NCBI GenBank assembly: GCA_031274115.1
Contig: JAISQP010000137.1
Span: forward strand, 1-8,385
Direction of reading: 5' to 3'
Source: Synergistaceae bacterium
Lineage (GTDB): Bacteria > Synergistota > Synergistia > Synergistales > Synergistaceae
DNA length: 8,385 nt
Position numbers and translations under genes: made by a program. Below are positions 6,108 to 8,385 of the stretch, piece after piece (position 1 is the stretch's first letter; each line of letters starts with the position of its first letter). The notes beneath the pieces are model-generated. The model was not told the DNA's origin and made no database searches. It saw only the letters and a program-made list of their open reading frames with translations.

Positions 6108-6179
6108 TGAAATGTTCACTGGACGCGGTTCTGCCGCGCCGGGGACGGCGAGAGAGGCGAACAAGCCTGCTCCATTTCA
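6108..6179 (+). ncRNA. Possible structured RNA: 7-bp closing stem around internal hairpins
   Basis: TGAAATG (6108-6114) can pair with CATTTCA (6173-6179). Inside it are CGCGG/CCGCG (6124-6128 with 6134-6138) and CGCCG/CGGCG around a GGGA tetraloop (6137-6150, overlapping the previous stem by two bases). AGGC/GCCT (6155-6158 with 6165-6168) is also there. This is more folding potential than expected for an idle gap, and the GGGA loop fits GNRA. No known RNA family was recognised. It may be a 3' UTR element of the rpsR mRNA or a small RNA. Confidence 0.3.
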
Positions 6180-6198
6180 CTCAAAGAATACTAGGGAA

Positions 6199-6232
6199 GG
6201 CTGATTTATTGCCAGAGGCCTGAAGGGTAAAG
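6199..6232 (+). repeat. Third copy (C) of the dispersed repeat
   Basis: This 34-nt core matches the reverse complement of the copies at 1418-1506. It is identical at 29 of 34 positions to copy A and at 29 of 34 to copy B. It includes the shared 13-nt GGCCTGAAGGGTA, exact in A apart from one base. It lies 3' of rpsR in the same orientation, relative to the upstream gene, as copies A and B have relative to the BIG2 gene. Confidence 0.75.
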
Positions 6233-6325
6233 ATTAAAACCCCGATAGTCTCTGCATTCGCAAACGAAAAAATGTCGTTCAGTCGATTGGATCGCCTTTC
6301 CCGAGTTCTCCCTTTTCCCTTTCTT

Positions 6326-6354
6326 TTGCTTTTTCTACATACTTATTGTATTAT
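6326..6354 (+). promoter_or_regulatory. Promoter of the DUF2232-rplI-dnaB operon
   Basis: TTGCTT (6326-6331) and TATTAT (6349-6354) are separated by 17 nt. The -10 matches the consensus at 5 of 6 positions and the -35 at 3 of 6. Transcription would start near 6361, only about 12 nt before the preferred ATG at 6373, so the leader would be very short. The TTG at 6346 falls just before the -10 element and could not be a start on this transcript. Confidence 0.5.
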
Positions 6355-6372
6355 GAAAATCGAGAAACTGAA

Positions 6373-7317
6373 ATGACCTCAGGCGCGACCGCGAAAGATT
6401 GGCTCATTTATTCCTCGGCGAGCTTTGCGCTCTTTATGGCGGGTCTTTTTTTTCCATTTTTCACTCTGCCCCTGATGTTGATTTACCCTGTCCCGATAAT
6501 TTTACTGACATTCGAGCACGGCGCCGTCTGGGGTTTTTTTTCGAGTTTTTTCATATCCTTTCTCCTTCTTCTAATGCTGCCTCCGGTGTTTTCGATTGTT
6601 TATTTTTTTACGTTAGGTCTTTCGGGAGTCTTGTTAGGCGTCGCGGCAAGGAGAACGAAGGGTGGAGAGACTGTATTCCTGGGAGTGGCCTTCGCGATCT
6701 TGTGCGCTATTACGGCGGCGTTCATGTCAGCCTGGATCACCGGCGAGAACCTCCTGTTCCCCGACCCGGTCAAGATGGAGGAGGCGCTGCTGGCCTTTTG
6801 GGAGCCGCGTCTCTCGTCTCTGCCTGGGGAATCGGCGGTTTTCAGGGCGAATCTGTCGAAGGCCGTGGACTATTTCGTTACGTATATCCCGTGCGGGTTG
6901 ATAATTTTCTCCTCCGCGGAGGTCCTGTCCTCTTATTCTCTCGCTTCGTACATTCATGCGAGGCGATCCGAAGAAAAGTTCTTTTCGCTGCCGCCGTTCA
7001 GCAGTTGGGCGTTTCCTAAAAACGTCCTCTTTGCTCTCGCGGTCGGAGTTTTATTTCAGATCGCGGCCGGGGACAACGCCGATATGTTCTTGTTGAGACA
7101 GGCCGGCGCCAATTTGAACGCCGTAACCAGGTTCATTTTCGCGATTCAGGGACTCGCGGCGGCGTGTTTTTTTATGGAGAATCGAGGCTTTCCCAAATTC
7201 GCGCGAGTTGTTATGATAGTGCTCGTCCCGATCGTGACGGTCCTCGAGAATATTTTCGCGATCGTGGGCATAGCTGACATGGGGTTCGACTTGAGAAAAC
7301 GCGCGAGGAGGAAATAG
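6373..7317 (+). CDS. DUF2232 (YybS-like) multi-pass membrane protein
   Basis: This 314-residue, very hydrophobic protein has about eight or nine predicted membrane segments, roughly at residues 13-47, 50-92, 100-122, 166-190, 222-238, 254-271 and 280-303. A more polar region (125-165) lies between the first and second groups. The family call rests on the overall pattern, the PPFSSWAFPKNVLF motif before the later membrane segments, the ending IADMGFDLRKR, and the position directly before rplI and dnaB, where yybS sits in many bacteria. Its function is unknown; an envelope or transport role is only a guess. The ATG at 6373 is preferred over a TTG at 6346, which would overlap the promoter. No strong Shine-Dalgarno is visible for either, so the start is uncertain. 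Only 2 nt separate it from rplI. Confidence 0.8.
   Translation: MTSGATAKDWLIYSSASFALFMAGLFFPFFTLPLMLIYPVPIILLTFEHGAVWGFFSSFFISFLLLLMLPPVFSIVYFFTLGLSGVLLGVAARRTKGGETVFLGVAFAILCAITAAFMSAWITGENLLFPDPVKMEEALLAFWEPRLSSLPGESAVFRANLSKAVDYFVTYIPCGLIIFSSAEVLSSYSLASYIHARRSEEKFFSLPPFSSWAFPKNVLFALAVGVLFQIAAGDNADMFLLRQAGANLNAVTRFIFAIQGLAAACFFMENRGFPKFARVVMIVLVPIVTVLENIFAIVGIADMGFDLRKRARRK
7306..7311 (+). promoter_or_regulatory. rplI ribosome binding site
   Basis: AGGAGG lies at the very end of the DUF2232 gene, 8 nt before the GTG at 7320. It fixes the non-ATG start and couples the two genes. Confidence 0.85.
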
Positions 7318-7319
7318 CT

Positions 7320-7766
7320 GTGAAGGTCATTCTGATCGATGACGTGAATAAACTCGGTAAAAAGGGAGATCTTGTCGAGGTCTCGGACGGGTACGCGAGG
7401 AATTTTCTATTCAAGAAAAAGCTCGCGACCGAAGGCACTCCGGGCAAGGTGAAGGAATGGGAGGACCGGCAGGAGTCGAAAAAAAACCGCGAAACCAAGC
7501 TCGAAGCGGTCGCCATAGAGACGAAGAAAAAAATCGGCGGCAAGAAGATTTCGGTAAAGATGAGCGCCGGCGAGGAGGGCCGCCTATTCGGCAGCGTAAC
7601 GTCCGCCCAGGTAGCCTCGGCGCTGGGCGCGCAGCTTTCGGTGAAGGTCGATAAAAAGGAGATAAGACTCGACGAGCAGATAAAGCAGATTGGCCTTTAT
7701 CCTGTCAAGGTGAGGCTTTTCACCGGCGTCGAGGCGGAGCTTACGCTCTCCGTCGAGGCGGAGTAG
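7320..7766 (+). CDS. rplI: Large ribosomal subunit protein L9
   Basis: L9 binds 23S rRNA at the base of the L1 stalk and helps maintain reading-frame fidelity. At 148 residues it is full length (E. coli L9 has 149). The N-terminal rRNA-binding domain (1-46) contains the signature GDLVEVSDGYARNFLFKKKLA. A long charged helix follows (about 47-75). The C-terminal domain (78-148) has GEEGRLFGSVTSAQVASAL and ends in SVEAE. The start is GTG. Only one base separates its TAG from the dnaB start, so the two are almost certainly co-transcribed and translationally coupled. Confidence 0.97.
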   Translation: MKVILIDDVNKLGKKGDLVEVSDGYARNFLFKKKLATEGTPGKVKEWEDRQESKKNRETKLEAVAIETKKKIGGKKISVKMSAGEEGRLFGSVTSAQVASALGAQLSVKVDKKEIRLDEQIKQIGLYPVKVRLFTGVEAELTLSVEAE

Positions 7767-7767
7767 G

Positions 7768-8385
7768 TTGCAGGAGTATCGCTCTGAGCGTATACCGCCG
7801 CATAACCTTGACGCTGAACGGGCTGTGCTTGGCGCGTGCCTGTTGGAGCGTGACGCGCTTCTGAGCGTCGTAGAAACGCTCCGCGCCGCCGATTTTTACG
7901 AGCCGCGCCACGCGACGGCGTTCGAGATAATGTCCGAGATGGCCGGGAAGGACAGGGCGGTTGACTCTCTTACATTCGAAGAGGAGCTTTCGAGGAGGGG
8001 CCTTCTCGAAAAGGTCGGGGGAGCGGCGTTTATCGCGATGCTTGTCGACGCCGTAACGACGACGGCCAATATAGAACATCACTGCGAAATTGTGCGCGAC
8101 AAATCCGTGCACAGGGAGCTGATCAAAGTCGGCGCCGATATAACGCGCGCTGGTTTCAGCGAGGAGGTCGAATCCTCAGAAGCTCTTTCGTCGGCTGAAC
8201 AGAAGGTATTCGAGATAGCAAGGGGCTCTGTCTCTCGCATTCGGGACATGGCGAGCGTGGTAGTGGCGACGTTCGATATGATCGAGCGCAGCATCTCCGA
8301 GGGGATTTCAGGAGACGGAATTCCGTCCGGCTTCACGGATTTCGACCGAATCACCGGAGGCTTCCAGCCCGGAAGCCTGAATATC
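7768..8385 (+). CDS. dnaB: Replicative DNA helicase DnaB, N-terminal part (runs off the window)
   Basis: DnaB is the hexameric helicase that unwinds DNA at the replication fork. The 206 codons in view cover the N-terminal domain (about 8-112, with IPPHNLDAERAVLGACLLE, ADFYEPRHATAFEIM and the VGGAAFIAMLVDAVTTTANI segment). They also cover the linker helix region (113-178) and the entry to the RecA-like ATPase domain (SGFTDFDRITGGFQPGSLNI). The window ends just before the Walker A motif is expected. The start is taken as TTG at 7768, one base after the rplI stop. It gives the usual short lead before PPHNLDAE, and no ATG or GTG lies upstream of that conserved block in this frame after the rplI stop. 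GAGG (7755-7758) is 9 nt upstream. Confidence 0.95.
   Translation, partial: MQEYRSERIPPHNLDAERAVLGACLLERDALLSVVETLRAADFYEPRHATAFEIMSEMAGKDRAVDSLTFEEELSRRGLLEKVGGAAFIAMLVDAVTTTANIEHHCEIVRDKSVHRELIKVGADITRAGFSEEVESSEALSSAEQKVFEIARGSVSRIRDMASVVVATFDMIERSISEGISGDGIPSGFTDFDRITGGFQPGSLNI

Larger units (their letters stand above)
6044..6372. other. Gene-free interval between rpsR and the DUF2232 gene
   Basis: These roughly 330 bp have no credible ORF. They contain a potentially branched RNA structure (6108-6179), one copy of the dispersed repeat (6199-6232), a pyrimidine-rich tract (about 6308-6336) and a housekeeping-type promoter (6326-6354). I see no strong intrinsic terminator, so read-through from rpsR is possible. 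No tRNA or known riboswitch was recognised. Confidence 0.6.

Overview
The window looks like a chromosomal segment of a flagellated member of the Synergistota. Two adjacent secreted proteins end in the Gly-rich/Cys/hydrophobic/basic tail known as the Synergist-CTERM sorting signal. They sit next to a flagellar cap gene and a conserved ribosomal-protein/replication cluster. Coding DNA is moderately GC-rich, about 59% by hand count in the 5' part of fliD.

Left part (1-4567, all minus strand). Reading in the direction of transcription, a two-gene operon comes first. A 627-aa secreted protein of unknown function (2684-4567) overlaps by 8 nt a 380-aa secreted protein with a BIG2-type Ig-like domain (1549-2691). 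Both have an N-terminal signal peptide and a C-terminal Synergist-CTERM tail, and their C-terminal domains share motifs, so they are probably paralogs. About 220 bp further on is fliD (1-1329), the flagellar filament cap gene, whose 3' end lies outside the window. The gap holds two tandem copies of a ~45-bp repeat and a sigma-D/sigma-28 type flagellar promoter just ahead of fliD.

Centre (4568-4934). A divergent intergenic region carries an inverted repeat on the side of the secreted-protein operon. On the other side it carries three 10-bp direct repeats, a good housekeeping promoter and a two-hairpin leader for the ribosomal cluster.

Right part (4935-8385, plus strand). rpsF, ssb and rpsR form one tight operon. 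After a ~330-bp gene-free stretch with folded-RNA potential, a third copy of the repeat and a promoter, a second tight run follows: DUF2232 (YybS-type) membrane protein, rplI and the start of dnaB. This is the conserved bacterial S6-SSB-S18 / YybS-L9-DnaB neighbourhood, joining ribosome assembly to replication. The gdpP/yybT gene found between yybS and rplI in many Firmicutes is absent here.

Start codons are often not ATG: GTG for rpsF, rpsR, rplI and the BIG2 gene, and TTG for dnaB. I found no tRNA, rRNA, CRISPR array or insertion sequence. The least explained items are the dispersed 34-45 bp repeat, the paralogous sorted-protein pair, the phased repeats upstream of the rpsF promoter, and the composition change plus duplication inside fliD.
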